Origin: Piromyces finnis
Lineage: Eukaryota > Neocallimastigomycota > Neocallimastigomycetes > Neocallimastigales > Neocallimastigaceae
Direction: 5' to 3'
Length of the DNA stretch: 64,000 bases
Assembly: GCA_002104945.1 (NCBI GenBank)
Contig: MCFH01000012.1
Location: 620,001 to 684,000, forward strand
Part shown: piece by piece, positions 13,366 through 35,773 of the stretch
Layout: every line of letters starts with the position of its first letter
Numbering within the stretch: the stretch's first letter is position 1
Notes under the pieces: generated by a model
Seen by the model: the letters and a program-made list of their open reading frames with translations, nothing else
Databases searched by the model: none
What the model was told of the DNA's origin: nothing
Translations under genes and position numbers: made by a program

Positions 13366-15067
13366 TTATATTATATTATTATTTTTGTAACTAGTAGATA
13401 TTAAAAAAAAAAATAAAAATAAAAATAAAAATAAATATTATATTAGTATATACTCATTTATCCCATATTTTCAAAATATTAACTTTTTTCATTTCTCAAA
13501 AATTTAAAGATTCTAATACTTTTAAAATTTTACATATTTTAAATTTTCTAAATTTTCTAAATTTTCTTTTTTTTTTTTTTCAATAAAAAAGTTTTATTAA
13601 TAAATAATTTATTGATTAATTTTTTTTTCTTTATTTCAATTGTAGTTGATGCTTCAATGAATTTTCAAATATTATTACTAATTTTATCAATAAATACTTA
13701 TTATTAATACAAATTTACATTCTTTTTTTTTTTTCTATATACTCTTATGATAACTACTTTTTTTTTTTATGCTATATTATACAAGGGTGTGTCTATGCGT
13801 AATTAATATTTTAAATCCTATTATTCTAGATTTATTTATAATACAATGAAAAAGAAAAAAAAAAAAAAGTAATTTAATAAAATACCTTTTTTTTTATTAG
13901 TTTAATTATTTAGGTACAGCTACATTTTAATTATATTTATACTATTTAATATTTAATTCTAGTTTAATTAATTTTTTTTTTTTTAAAAAATAACAAATTA
14001 AAGTTACAATAATATATATTACAATAAATTCATAATATATGTATAAATATATTTCAATTGTAAAAATATAAATTAATATATTGAAATGATAATAAAAAAA
14101 CTTTATTATTCATCCTCACTAAATTACACCATTTTTTTTCTTTCTATGGAAGAAAAGATGGAACTACATTATACTACATTATATTACATTATGTATTAAT
14201 AATGTATTGAATAATAAACATTGAAATAGTTTTGGAAAAACTATAGAAACAAAAGGAAATATTTTTTCTTTTTTGTTCGATAAAATTAACTATAAAATGA
14301 ATGAATAAATAAATAATATGTAAATAAACATATTATGATATGTAAATGAACAAATAAATAATGTATAAATAAACTTATTTATGATATGTAAATGAATAAA
14401 TAAATAATAAATAAATAAATATATTATGATATATAAATGAATATATAAATAATAAATAAATAAAATTATTAAAAAAAATTCAAATGTCCTTTTTTTAAAG
14501 TTTTATTCTATTAAATAAATAGGAATATAAATGAAGGTTAAAGTCCATTTTTTTATATAATTCATTTGTTTATTTGTTTATTTGTCTCATTTAAATAGAA
14601 AATAAAATAAATATTTTCTCATTATGCTGTGGATTGAATAAAAGAAAGAAAAAAAAAATAAAAAAAAAGGAATGAGGAGGATTGAATTTTTATATTCATT
14701 TAAATTATTTAAAAATTTAAAAATCTATAATAGAAAATAGAATTTAAAGAATACTTTTTATAGAATGAAAAATAAATAATAATAATAATAATGAAAGAAA
14801 AAAAAAAAAAAAAAAAAGAATACTGTTCTTACTATATATATTCTCTAATATATATATATTTTACAAAATATTTGCTATTAAAAAAAAATTATAAATAAAA
14901 CTTGATTAAAAATCCTTTTTTTTGTATTATCGATGCTAAATATTAAATACTAATATATAAATATTTTACATTTATTTATGTAAAGTTATTTATATATAAA
15001 TTTGTTTATACTCAATAAAAATAATTAATAATAATAATTATAACTATTAAAGAAAGAAATAAATAAC

Positions 15068-15137
<70 letters not shown>

Positions 15138-15256
15138 CAATAAATTATTATTTGAATTATGTAATTATTAATTATTTAATAATTAGGATAATACCTAAAT
15201 AATAATTTTAGAGGTGGTGTATCATTATATCATTATATGGTTTTTTTTTTTTTTTT
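13366..15256. other. Intergenic region with tetranucleotide-based repeats
   Basis: Contains poly-A/T tracts, an AAT run at about 15066-15134, and a degenerate tandem repeat at about 14290-14465. No gene was recognised. Confidence 0.5.
14290..14465. repeat. Degenerate tandem repeat, unit about 50-60 bp
   Basis: The phrase atgatatgtaaatgaa followed by an AATA-rich stretch recurs about three times with variation. It is an intergenic minisatellite built on AAAT tetranucleotides. No function can be seen. Confidence 0.5.
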
Positions 15257-24064
<8,808 letters not shown>

Positions 24065-24477
24065 TTATTATTATTTTTTTATTACTATAAAAAACACTTG
24101 TTTATGAAAAGAATAATGGATATGATAAAAAAAATATTTATAATATATACATATATTATATTGTCTCTAAGGGTATTTGTGTATGTGTTGGTTGTTTTTA
24201 TCTAAAGCTTTAAAAAAAAAATAATTACAATAGAAATACTTTTTCTTTAATTTTCATTTATAAAATATTTTATTTGTCACTGTTTTTTATGAAACGTTTT
24301 ACAATATTTATTCCTTCTATATGATATTCATTATATTTTCTTTACATCAATAATTTTCTATTCTTTAATAAAATTTGGTTGTTAATAGACTATATTATTA
24401 CTATCAAAAAATATTATGGGTATATATTTATCATAGATATTAATATTACTAATAAAAGAAATATATTTTCAAAGGTA

Positions 24478-24512
<35 letters not shown>

Positions 24513-26432
24513 GACCCAACAACTTTATATTTTCTATTAATTATTATTACTATTGTTTTATCTAATAGTATTTAATTTAATATAAAAATGTTTTCTCTCT
24601 GACGTTTTAAACTATTATATATTTATTTCAAAAATGAATAAAAAAAAAGTAGTGTGTCAATGTATTTTTTTTTATATTGAATATAAAGTTATATAAAATA
24701 TATATTGACTATAACTTTATATTTTAACAAGATACTTTTTAAATATGGATTTTCCACTTTTTCTTTTGTATTATTAACTATATATTTCCTTTATTTTAGA
24801 AAAAGAATAATAAAAGAAGGTTTTTTTTTTTTTGAAAGGTGTGTTTGGTTTAAGTGTGGGTGGTGTTCTTTTTTATTATTTTAGTTAAAATAATATATAT
24901 ATATTAAATAGTAAAAATGTTTTTTTTTTTTTTTAATTATTTATTTATTATTATTTTTTTTATTTATTTTGTGTAGAAAAGATTTTAATACAATTTAATA
25001 ACTATCAATAGAGTTAATATATTAATAAATGTATTACAATATATTTATAATAAATTCCACCTTTTAATTAATTTATATTGAAAATGTTTTGTAATAAATA
25101 TTAAAATGTATTTAAATTTATAGTATATTTTAATATATATAAAATATATACATTAAATGTAACACCATAAATAGTGTGATGGTATGGTTGGAGGGAGATG
25201 GAGATAAAATCTAAATGGGAAATCTAGTAAAAGAAAAAATGATAAGAAGAAAAAAAGTTGGTTAATTTGTGGTAGTTTGAGTGGTTAAAGTCAATGCTAA
25301 TAAAATTGATAACAAATAAATTTGAAAAAGAAAAAGAATACATTTAAAAATATGATTATTATTAAATTATATTTTTAAAAAAAAAAGTAAAGAAAAAGAA
25401 AACCGTTTTACAGAAAATTAATCATTTAATTTTATTTGTTAATCTTTTCATCTTTACAATATTTCTTTAAAATGTGGAGGAATTAAAAATTGTGGATTTT
25501 TTTAAAATTAATAATCAAATTCAAGTGAAATCAATACAAGGAAATTAAAGTAGGTAGAAAAGAAAAAAAAAAAAAAAAGAAAGGTATAATATATAATGAT
25601 AAAAAAAAAAAACAACTTTTATATTTATTTTAGATAATAATAAAGCATTGAATGGTAATGATTTATTATATTATATATTAATATTTATTAACGAATCAAT
25701 AAATATTTGGATTTATCCATTATTTTTAACGTACTATTAACATTTAAAGTATGTGTGTGTAATTCATAGAATATAAATATTAAAAAGATTATCTTTCGAT
25801 CAATAATACCTAAAATGATTTAAACCCTAAAATTCTTATTATTTATAAGAAATGTCTTTTAAAATGCTTTAATTAAATTTTCTTTGGATGAATTTTTAAT
25901 TCTAATAGTTAAAAGCTAGAATGTAATATAGAATGTGTACGTAAATTGATTTTGTATTAAACTATAAATACTTTTATTTTTTTTTAAAACTATTAATTTT
26001 ATGTATATTTATTCTTTATAATATTATAAGGAATTGCTTATAAATTACAAGGGTTACATTAAATTATAAAAAAACTATTAAACAATAACTCATTTCAATA
26101 CAATTTTATTCAAGTAATTATATAAATATAATAAAATAAATATAGAAACATTAATAAAATAGGAAATAACATTTATTTATGTAAAATAATTTCTCGTGAT
26201 AATCATAATTTAAGTATACGCCACAACTATAACTTTTTATGTGAAATTAAGATTTTGCAGCAAATAAATCTTTATAAATTTACCAATTTATAATAATTAA
26301 GCTTTATTAATTGGTTCAAATTACCATATATTATTTTTGATGTTTTTATGCTCTTTAATTTTTAATTTTTGGGTATTATATTATAGTAAATAGTTAGAAT
26401 ACACAATTATTATTAATGTTAATTATTAAAGA
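24065..26432. other. 2.4 kb AT-rich intergenic region
   Basis: Lies upstream of the GDS1/APSES-like gene and downstream of the receptor relic. It holds poly-A/T runs and a short AAT run at about 24480-24508. I found no coding exon, RNA gene or array-related sequence. Confidence 0.5.
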
Positions 26433-27775
26433 TTATTGAGTTTGAGAAATAATACTAGAAAAACTTGTTGTTAGATTATTTCTTTTTTTGTTATTCATTA
26501 TTTTTGAATAGTTATAATAATTAATATAATATTTAAAATATTTTGTATTATTATTATATTTAATTTTCAAGTTGTATTCACAGTTAACAATTCTATGGAT
26601 AAAACATATTTCTGTATTTACTAAATTAAAATAGCATATAGGGTCATCTCCACAATTCTTAATGTTAATATAATATGGTTTATCTCATGAATGAAGTATA
26701 AATATAATAACGTAGCAAATAAAATTTATAATGATTTCAAATTTGATTCTAATATAATAATTGTTAGATAGTATTTGACTTATTATCTTAATAATATAAA
26801 AAATTATAAGAAAGATTCATTTTGAAAAATTAATATATTTAAAGTTATTAATATTATTTTTAGCATTAATAGTATAGAGTAATATAAAATAAATAAATAA
26901 ATATTAATATTGAGATAGTTAAAATATTCCCATTTTTCTAAATGATGTTGCATTACCTGAAGTCGATAAAAATTTTAACATCACATAGTTCACCGGCCCA
27001 TCCATCATTACATTGACATTTATTATTTTTAATATCATTTTTCCCGTATGTATTATTATCGGATATAATACATTTTGCTGTTGAATTTGTAGGACATGAA
27101 TTAGGACATATTGGATTTTCACATATTAATATGTTATTACTGTCATAAACATTGTATTGACCTTTGTCACAAGCCTCAATTTTAACATCAATAAAGTCTT
27201 TATTGAATAATATTTCTTCTTCTAATAAAGATTCCACCTTAAATACTAAATTATATTCACCAGGATTCATATATACTCTTAAATTATTTAATTCACAAAT
27301 TCCTATAAAATTTTTATTTTATATTTTAAAGATATAAAAAAAATATTGATTGTCAATATTGGCTTAGTTAATAATTATTGGAAATTATTATTAATATAAT
27401 TCGTATATTTTTTACCGTTTAAAAAAGAACCAATATTTTCTTTTAGTATTAGTTTTTTATTATTATCATCATTGCTATTAGTATACTTTATTTTTTCTAC
27501 TAATACCTTTATATAAATATATGAATAATAATGATAATGATCATGAATAATGTTTTCATATGAATCATAAATTAAAAAACTTATTGGTAAATAAGAACCA
27601 CTTTTCATTTTATAATCATGATATTTATCGTCGTTTAATAATTTAATTAAAGAAGGGTTTGTTTCGATTCATCTGTATTCCTAACAATTATATCTATTGC
27701 ATTAATTTCTGTTATAATAAAAAATATATATAATATAATATTATATACATTTTTTTGTTTTTTAAAAAGTTCCAT
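26433..27775 (-). pseudogene. Rearranged receptor relic lacking the membrane core
   Basis: Pieces of a receptor gene diverged from the main array copies. 27775 to ~27660 encodes a signal-peptide start like the array genes. At ~27660 it jumps, out of frame, to the part before the EGF module (27375-27655), removing the whole beta-helix region. The EGF-like exon is present (26953-27270, CQCNDGWAGELC), with its splice donor kept. The seven-helix exon is absent: sequence passes within ~180 bp from the EGF exon to a diverged C-terminal exon that still shows NCGDDPICYF, EICFIHR and YYNYSKI, ending at TAA 26433-26435. In that exon the Trp codon of HSWDK has become TGA. Two large internal losses, a frameshift and a nonsense codon make it a pseudogene. 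Confidence 0.72.
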
Positions 27776-27960
27776 AACTTAAGAATATTTAATTATTAAT
27801 TTTTTCTAACTTTTTAACTTTTAATAAATATAATTAATGAAAAGATGGAAAAAAAAATTATCTTTACTTTGAAAATTATTAAAAAAGGTAAAAGTAAAAC
27901 CTAACTAATGTTTAATTTTTTTTATTATTATATTAAGGTTCATAGGAGAAAATTTAAAGA

Positions 27961-28446
27961 TACTACTGTTATTCCGGTAAATTCACAATTTTCGAAAATT
28001 ACTTTCATAAGATTATTTTATGTATTAATTATAAAAAAAACTGACTCTATACTATAATAATCTTTGAAAATAATCCCTTCAAAGTAAACCTTCCCGTTAC
28101 TAATATCATTGTTATTGATACTTAAAGAAAATCTGTTAAGTTTACCATAATCAAATATTGTTTTATTTTCGGATGTACTAATAAATGATATTGGAAATCT
28201 ATTATCAATATTTACTCCATATACACTGTAGTCGTAAAATGAGTAATATGGTTCTGGAAAATAAAAATTCACACCTTCATTGTAAGATGATAATACCGGT
28301 AATGAATCTATAAAGGCTAACTTCGATTCATCTGTATTCTTAACAATTATATCTATCGCATTAATTTCTGTTATAATAAAAAATATATATAATATAATAC
28401 TATATATATTTTTTGGTTTTTTAAAAATTTCCATATTAAAAAACAT
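27961..28446 (-). pseudogene. 5' fragment of an array receptor gene with a nonsense codon
   Basis: Begins with the same ATG, signal peptide and first ~140 residues as the array genes (EINAIDIIVKNTDESKLAF, then EGVNFYFPEPYYSFYDYSVY). It stops at a TAA where the other copies have TCA (Ser in NTSNN), a single C-to-A change on the coding strand near 28018-28020. Similarity to the array ends near 27961, before the end of exon 1, and the sequence beyond is unrelated. The upstream 650 bp and the rRNA fragment are the same as in other units. This marks the left edge of the tandem array. Confidence 0.8.
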
Positions 28447-29100
28447 ATATATCGAACATATTTAATAAATTATTTAACTTGGTATGAATTATAGTAATAG
28501 ATATAAATAAAAAATAAAAACTAAAAAAAAAAAAAAAAATAAAAATAAAGCATAAAATAGACAAAAATAAATATTAAAAGAAATTATTATTAATAAGATT
28601 TTGTGGTACTAAAATGAAAATAAGGTATAAAGTATCAATTATTATTATTATTTTTGCTTATATTTAAGTTAATATTACCATAACTTTAAAATGATAAAAT
28701 AAAAATTAAAAAGTTAAATTATACATTATATTTTATATATTTATGAAATAACAGTGTATGATATAAAATAGCATTAATATTTAGCTTTTGCTTTTGTGAA
28801 TTAGGACTAGAAATATTATTATAGGTATGGATTATATACATTTTTAATGAAGTTATTTAAAATTAAAAAAAAAAAAAAAACAGATTCAATTATTTATATT
28901 TGTATAATCTGTATATGTATAAGATAAATATGCTTAAATGAAATGATTTTAAAATAATTTTATTTTATAATATATAGAGTTATTTTTATAAAAAAAAGAA
29001 AAATAATTAAAGATACCAATTAAATTTATAATCTTTTAATAAACAAAATTTTTTTAGCATTTTTTTATTTTAATATTTTTATACTCTATATATTTTATTA
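28447..29100. other. Spacer upstream of array gene (repeated in each unit)
   Basis: The 654 bp between an rRNA fragment and the next receptor start codon. It recurs at 34693-35345, 40938-41582, 47154-47806 and 53397-54051. It should hold the promoter of each array gene. It includes a poly-A run next to the ATG and another about 430 bp upstream, but no regulatory element I can name. No gene is seen in it. Confidence 0.5.
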
Positions 29101-29462
29101 TGAACCTTATAAAACTGATTGAGTTTCTGCCATTCTGAGGGAAACTTCGGAGGGAACCAACTACTAGATGGTTCGATTGGTCTTTTGCCCCTATACCCAA
29201 ATTTGACGATCAATTTGCACGTCAGAACCGCTACGAGCCTCCATCAGAGTTTCCTCTGACCTCACCCTATTCAGGCATAGTCCTCCATTTTTCGGGTTCC
29301 AACAAATATGCTTAGACACAGATCCTTCATAAAAATTTCTGACAGGTTGATGGTACATCGAAAATCCTACCAAAATCACTTTCATTACGTATATGAGCTT
29401 ACCACTCAAATACTTGCATATTTGTTAGACTCCTTAGTCCGTGTTTTAAGACAGGTCATAAT
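29101..29462 (-). rRNA. LSU (28S-type) rRNA fragment, array copy 1
   Basis: A GC-richer island in a very AT-rich setting. Read on the minus strand it follows eukaryotic nuclear LSU rRNA from the block gacctgtctt/aacacgga through ggttctgacgtgcaaat, ttgggtatagggg and aaccatctagtag to gaagtttccctcag, ending near cagttttataagg. This is domain II, after the D2 region. Several conserved positions show C-to-T or G-to-A changes compared with yeast LSU as I remember it, so it is probably a non-functional fragment. It begins 66 bp after the stop codon of receptor copy A, on the same strand, so it may be part of that 3' UTR. Confidence 0.9.
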
Positions 29463-29528
29463 TTTAAAAAATAAAAATAAAAAATTTTATTTTATAATTT
29501 TATATTTTATTTGGTATTTGATTATGTA

Positions 29529-32500
29529 CTAATTAAAATTTAACCGTATTATATTACTAGATAATAGAAGAACAGAGTCATCCCTTCTTTTATTATTTAT
29601 TATCTTTGAATAATTATAGTATTGAATATAATAATCACTCAACATATTGCGATTATTTTTTGCTATTTTTAAATTGCATTTACAATCATTAGCCCTATGA
29701 ATTAAACAAACCTCAGTTTCTGTTAAGAGGAAATAACATTTAGGGTCATTTCCACATTTCTTTATATTTATATAATATATTTTGTCCCATGAATGAAAGA
29801 GAAACATTATAACATAACACATATAATTTAAGTAATTTTCGAATAATATTCTTGTATAATAATTATTGGTTAATGTATTGCTAATTATCTTTATATTTAA
29901 AAGTAAAAAAAAATTAATAATGTTGAATAAGAAAAAAAAATAATATTTTAAATTATTAATTTAAATAGAATTATAATTTTTATAAATTCAATAGATTATA
30001 ACATTTATATTACATTAATTGAAGGGCCAGTTGCTGCCCAAAAAATAACGGCATAACTCATATATATAGAATTTTTAAATATACCAGTAAGTTTCCAAAG
30101 ATTCTTAATATTTATTATTATTATCATAATAAATATAAATTCATATATATTAATAATTAGTTCATATTTTTTTAATGGACTAACGTATAGCCATCTTCCA
30201 TCACTATTTTGTTTTATGTTAGTTAATTCATTATCATCTTTTTGATTAAAAATTACCACTAATATATTTATAAACTCAGATAAAACATATATAAATAATC
30301 CTTCGATATATGACGATCGTATGTTTTTTAATATTTTTATAATATAATTGAAATCTCCATTTTTATCTAAAGTCAATTCGGAATTTTCAAATAAAGAATT
30401 TTTATTTAATAAAATAGTTGAACTCATTTTTAGGGATGTATAAGAGTTATTATTAACATCCAAAAGTGAAGGTGGTAGGGAAATAAAACTCTTATTATTC
30501 TTAATAATTTTTATTCCTAATTGACTTCCTGAATAGATATAAATATAAGTTATATATATTATTAAATTAATTCCCATGTGTTTTAATACAAAATACAATC
30601 CTGAAAATAAATAATTTTTTTGGGTTGAAAAAAATTGACTAACTAAGAAAAGAGTAACCCCGAAGTTGAATAATAAAATTTTCAAATATCCCTGATCTTT
30701 TATAATTTTTTGATTTCTATACATTAACGTATGAATTTGAATCAAAAATATTAATATTATCATAAGAGTTGTTATCGTTGAAATCATTTTATTATATTTA
30801 CTAGAATTTAAATAAAAAATTGTGTATATTTTAATTAATTTATTTATTTTATATGTTTCGACAAAATAATATTATGTTAGTTAGGTTCGTATGAATATTC
30901 TTAATTTTTAAATGATATTCTATTCTATTGCATTACCTGAAATCAACAAAAACTTTAACATCACATAGTTCACCAGTCCATCCATCATTACATTGACATT
31001 TATTATTTTTAATATCATTTTTCCCGTATGTATTATTATCGGATATAATACATTTTGCTGTTGAATTTGTAGGACATGAATTAGGACATATTGGATTTTC
31101 ACATATTAATATGTTATTACTGTCATAAACATTGTATTGATCTTTGTCACAAGCCTCAATTTTAACATCAATAAAGTCTTTATTGAATAATATTTCTTCT
31201 TCTAATAAAGATTCCACCTTAAATACTAAATTATATTCACCAGGATTCATATATACTCTTAAATTATTTAATTCACAAATTCCTATAAAATTTTTATTTT
31301 ATATTTTAAAAATATAAAAAAAATATTGATTGTCAATATTTATTTATATATCCTTTAAAGTTATCATTTAATAATTATTTCATATACCATTTACAAATGA
31401 ACCTATATTTCCTTTTAATATTGATATTTCTCCATAATTGTTATCATTGTCATTACTTTTACCTTTACTATTATAATTTATTTTTTCTACTAATACCTTT
31501 ATATAAATATCTGAATAATAATGATAATGATCATGGATGATATTTTCATATGAATCATAAATTAAAAAACTTATTGGTAAATAAGAACCACTTTTCATTT
31601 TATAATCATGATATTTATCGTCGTTTAATAATTTAATTAAAGAAGGATTTGTCGCATAGTCATTTCCATGAGATTCAGCTTTATTATCCATAAATTCACA
31701 ATTATTATAATCAAATAGATAGTATTGAGGATAATTTGGAGAAAACAAAGCACCACCAGCAACACCAGCATAATTATTAATAAATTTAGTATTACTTGCA
31801 ATTAATGAATGTAAGTTTTTATATTTCGAATAAATTACACCTCCAAAATATTTACTTTTATTATTTATAAAATTTGTATTTTTAATATTTAATTCATGTT
31901 TATTATTCTCATTTTCATTTTCATTTTTTTCTTTTCCAAAATACATAACACCTCCATTTAATCCTTTATTATTTTCAAATTCCGAATTATTAATATCAAA
32001 TTGAATATTATGATAATCTTCAAAACACCTAATAATTAATAATAATATATAATATATAACATATAATAATACATAATATAAAAATATAAAATAATTTGTT
32101 TTTAATATATGTATTAAATATTTATATATATTTTTTAAATGTTTTTATAAAGTTTCAATAAATTTCATCTATCGATGATTAAATTGATAGTTTAATATTA
32201 TATATATTTATATATTTATGCTAATAATTATTAAGCTGTCATTACAATACACCTCCATTTGAAGAACATATATTATTTGTAAAAATTGAATCATCTATTG
32301 AAATATTAATATCATTTTGGAAATGAATAGATCCACACAATTTTTTATTAATATTTGAATTATCAGTAAATTCTAAATTTTTAAAATTTGTTTTGGACTT
32401 TTGATATAATACACATAAAATATAAATATATAAAATATAATATATAAATATATAATATATATAACAGTAATATGAAGTAATATGATAAATGTGATATGTG

Positions 32501-34692
32501 TTATATGATATGTATAATGTATAACAGGTAATGTGGTAATATAGATATATAAAATTATTCAATTAATAATAATATTTTGATTTTAATTTTGAATATTAAT
32601 ATTATTTAATATAATTCGAAAAATATTATAAATATAAATAATATATAATATTTGAATTAATAATATGACATAAATATTATATACATTTTTAGACTTTATA
32701 TTGATGAGTGGTCCATGAGAAATATTATTAGATATGATGGAATTTTTCATTTCATTATAATTGTTATTTCCTATAATTTTTATCATTTCACCATTTGATA
32801 TACAATTTTGTATCGAAAAATTATCTAGAATCAAATATTTATATTCATCACCGGAATCGAAGAGAATAATTGAAGAATCATTTATATCACCAACATTTTT
32901 AACATTATCTAGTTTAACATCAATAAATTCAATATTTTTATTTAAAAATTTAAACAAAGATTTTCCATTTGTTATTATGTCAGAGAAAGTCACATTTTTT
33001 ATTATATAATTTGATTCAGATCCTAATATTCCATTTCCTTGAATACTATCATTAATTGATGATAATAAATATATACATGTATATAGAGAGTATTTTTAAT
33101 ATAAAGACTAACTAAAATATACTTTAATATAAATATGTAAATTTATGTAAAATGAAAAATACTTTAAATTTTCAAATTTCGAGTTTTCAACTTGAATATT
33201 TGAATATACACAATTGGCTACAATTGGTAATACACTTTTTAAGTTTGTATCCATGAATTCACAATTGTTAATATTGATATCATTATTTTTACCATTGATA
33301 ATACAATCATTTTCTTTAAAATTTATATATAAATTAATATTATTGTTATTTTAATTTATAATTTGTTTTTTCATTAATTGTATTATAATATAATACATAT
33401 AATAGATAGATGTATGACTATGAATAGAATCATAAATACCAGAAAAAAAGGAATCCGATATAGTAAATTTTTCTGTATAATTTTTATTAATATATTCTAG
33501 TTGCATTAAATGACCACTGGTTGAATAATTGTTAATAAATGTAGTATTTTGAAATCTATCAAATATATTTTATACAGAGGATTATTTTATTTTAATTATT
33601 TTTTTTTATAAATATATTTTAATTAAAGCTTTATTTCTATTAAAAGTTTTGTTTTACTCAATATTTGTTTTAAAAAAATAGAATAATGGCATATTTTTTT
33701 CAACAATGTTACTCTTAAATATTGTATTTTTTATGGTAATTTTATTATTTAAGAATTTAGAAACCATAATTGAAGCCATAGATTCTTTTTCATCACCATC
33801 CGTATTTTTAAATGTACCTAAAGAATTATATATAATTAAATATTATATAAATATTTTTATGCCTAATAAACTTTCGTATTTTATTAAATTATTACAATTA
33901 TCAATAAGTAAATCTCCTCTATACACTTTGAAAATATTTTTATTATTATGAAATAAACAATTTGAAATTTTTGTATTAAAGCAGTCAAGATTGTCATCTT
34001 TATTTTGAGGTAATATACTTATTAAATTCTTAAAATATTGTTTATTATCACTTTTAAAAATTTTTGTTAATCAGTAGGCTATATTGAAAAATTAATTATT
34101 ATTTTTTGTTTAAAACTTACTGTATATAACAATTCCTTAATTCAAAATGGTATGAATCATTTATATTAGATTTACATTTAAAATTAACGAGTGAAACTGA
34201 AAATATAGTTACTGTTATTCCGGTAAATTCACAATTTTCGAAAATTACTTTCATAAGATTATTTGATGTATTAATTATAAAAAGAACTGACTCTATACTA
34301 TAATAATCTTTGAAAATAATCCCTTCAAAGTAAACCTTCCCGTTACTAATATCATTGTTATTGATACTTAAAGAAAATCTGTTAAGTTTACCATAATCAA
34401 ATATTGTTTTATTTTCGGATGTACTAATAAATGATATTGGAAATCTATTATCAATATTTACTCCATATACACTGTAGTCGTAAAATGAGTAATATGGTTC
34501 TGGAAAATAAAAATTCACACCTTCATTGTAAGATGATAATACCGGTAATGAATCTATAAAGGCTAACTTCGATTCATCTGTATTCTTAACAATTATATCT
34601 ATCGCATTAATTTCTGTTATAATAAAAAATATATATAATATAATACTATATATATTTTTTGGTTTTTTAAAAATTTCCATATTAAAAAACAT
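29529..34692 (-). CDS. Array copy A: beta-helix/EGF/class C GPCR-type receptor
   Basis: Cleanest full copy; multi-exon. Confident exons: 34121-34692 (signal peptide, start of ectodomain), 33872-34050, 33658-33817, the EGF exon ending 30937, the membrane exon 30014-30800, and the last exon 29529-29888. The ectodomain has F-x-N-N plus GGA/GGV repeats (FTNN..NGGVL, FENN..NGGVMYF, FINN..FGGVIYS, FINN..AGGALFS), typical of PMP-like right-handed beta-helices. An EGF-like module (CQCNDGWTGELC) follows. Then come hydrophobic helices matching a class C 7TM layout, including SIYMSYAVIFWAATGPSIN and a last helix around YVIMFLFHSWDKIYYI, and a tail with CGNDPKCYF. Inferred role: surface receptor, ligand unknown. 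Some middle exon borders remain ambiguous. Confidence 0.75.
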
Positions 34693-35345
34693 ATATATCG
34701 AACATATTTAATAAATTATTTAACTTGGTATGAATTATAGTAATAGATATAAATAAAAAATAAAAACTAAAAAAAAAAAAAAAATAAAAATAAAGCATAA
34801 AATAGACAAAAATAAATATTAAAAGAAATTATTATTAATAAGATTTTGTGGTACTAAAATGAAAATAAGGTATAAAGTATCAATTATTATTATTATTTTT
34901 GCTTATATTTAAGTTAATATTACCATAACTTTAAAATGATAAAATAAAAATTAAAAAGTTAAATTATACATTATATTTTATATATTTATGAAATAACAGT
35001 GTATGATATAAAATAGCATTAATATTTAGCTTTTGCTTTTGTGAATTAGGACTAGAAATATTATTATAGGTATGGATTATATACATTTTTAATGAAGTTA
35101 TTTAAAATTAAAAAAAAAAAAAAAACAGATTCAATTATTTATATTTGTATAATCTGTATATGTATAAGATAAATATGCTTAAATGAAATGATTTTAAAAT
35201 AATTTTATTTTATAATATATAGAGTTATTTTTATAAAAAAAAGAAAAATAATTAAAGATACCAATTAAATTTATAATCTTTTAATAAACAAAATTTTTTT
35301 AGCATTTTTTTATTTTAATATTTTTATACTCTATATATTTTATTA

Positions 35346-35707
35346 TGAACCTTATAAAACTGATTGAGTTTCTGCCATTCTGAGGGAAACTTCGGAGGGA
35401 ACCAACTACTAGATGGTTCGATTGGTCTTTTGCCCCTATACCCAAATTTGACGATCAATTTGCACGTCAGAACCGCTACGAGCCTCCATCAGAGTTTCCT
35501 CTGACCTCACCCTATTCAGGCATAGTCCTCCATTTTTCGGGTTCCAACAAATATGCTTAGACACAGATCCTTCATAAAAATTTCTGACAGGTTGATGGTA
35601 CATCGAAAATCCTACCAAAATCACTTTCATTACGTATATGAGCTTACCACTCAAATACTTGCATATTTGTTAGACTCCTTAGTCCGTGTTTTAAGACAGG
35701 TCATAAT
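35346..35707 (-). rRNA. LSU rRNA fragment, array copy 2
   Basis: Matches copy 1 throughout by eye, 66 bp downstream of the stop codon of receptor copy B and on the same strand. Partial domain II of nuclear LSU rRNA; the rest of the rRNA gene is absent. Confidence 0.9.
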
Positions 35708-35773
35708 TTTAAAAAATAAAAATAAAAAATTTTATTTTATAATTTTATATTTTATTTGGTATTTGATTATGTA

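Noticed and set aside
26680-26700. Altered genetic code (TGA read as Trp) to rescue the relic's HSWDK site
   Set aside because: The relic also lacks major domains and is frameshifted; other genes use TGG for Trp, so a nonsense mutation is simpler.
28447-29100. Array as a transposable element
   Set aside because: No transposase, reverse transcriptase, terminal inverted repeats or target-site duplications were seen; units are direct head-to-tail copies.
29191-29409. A 72-codon open frame repeated in every unit (also near 35436, 47897 and 54142), with an opposite-strand 74-codon frame
   Set aside because: Both are chance open frames across the LSU rRNA fragment. The DNA matches rRNA and the two frames overlap each other.
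29101-29462. Mitochondrial origin of the rRNA fragment
   Set aside because: The matched blocks are those of eukaryotic nuclear LSU, not the shorter bacterial-like mitochondrial form.
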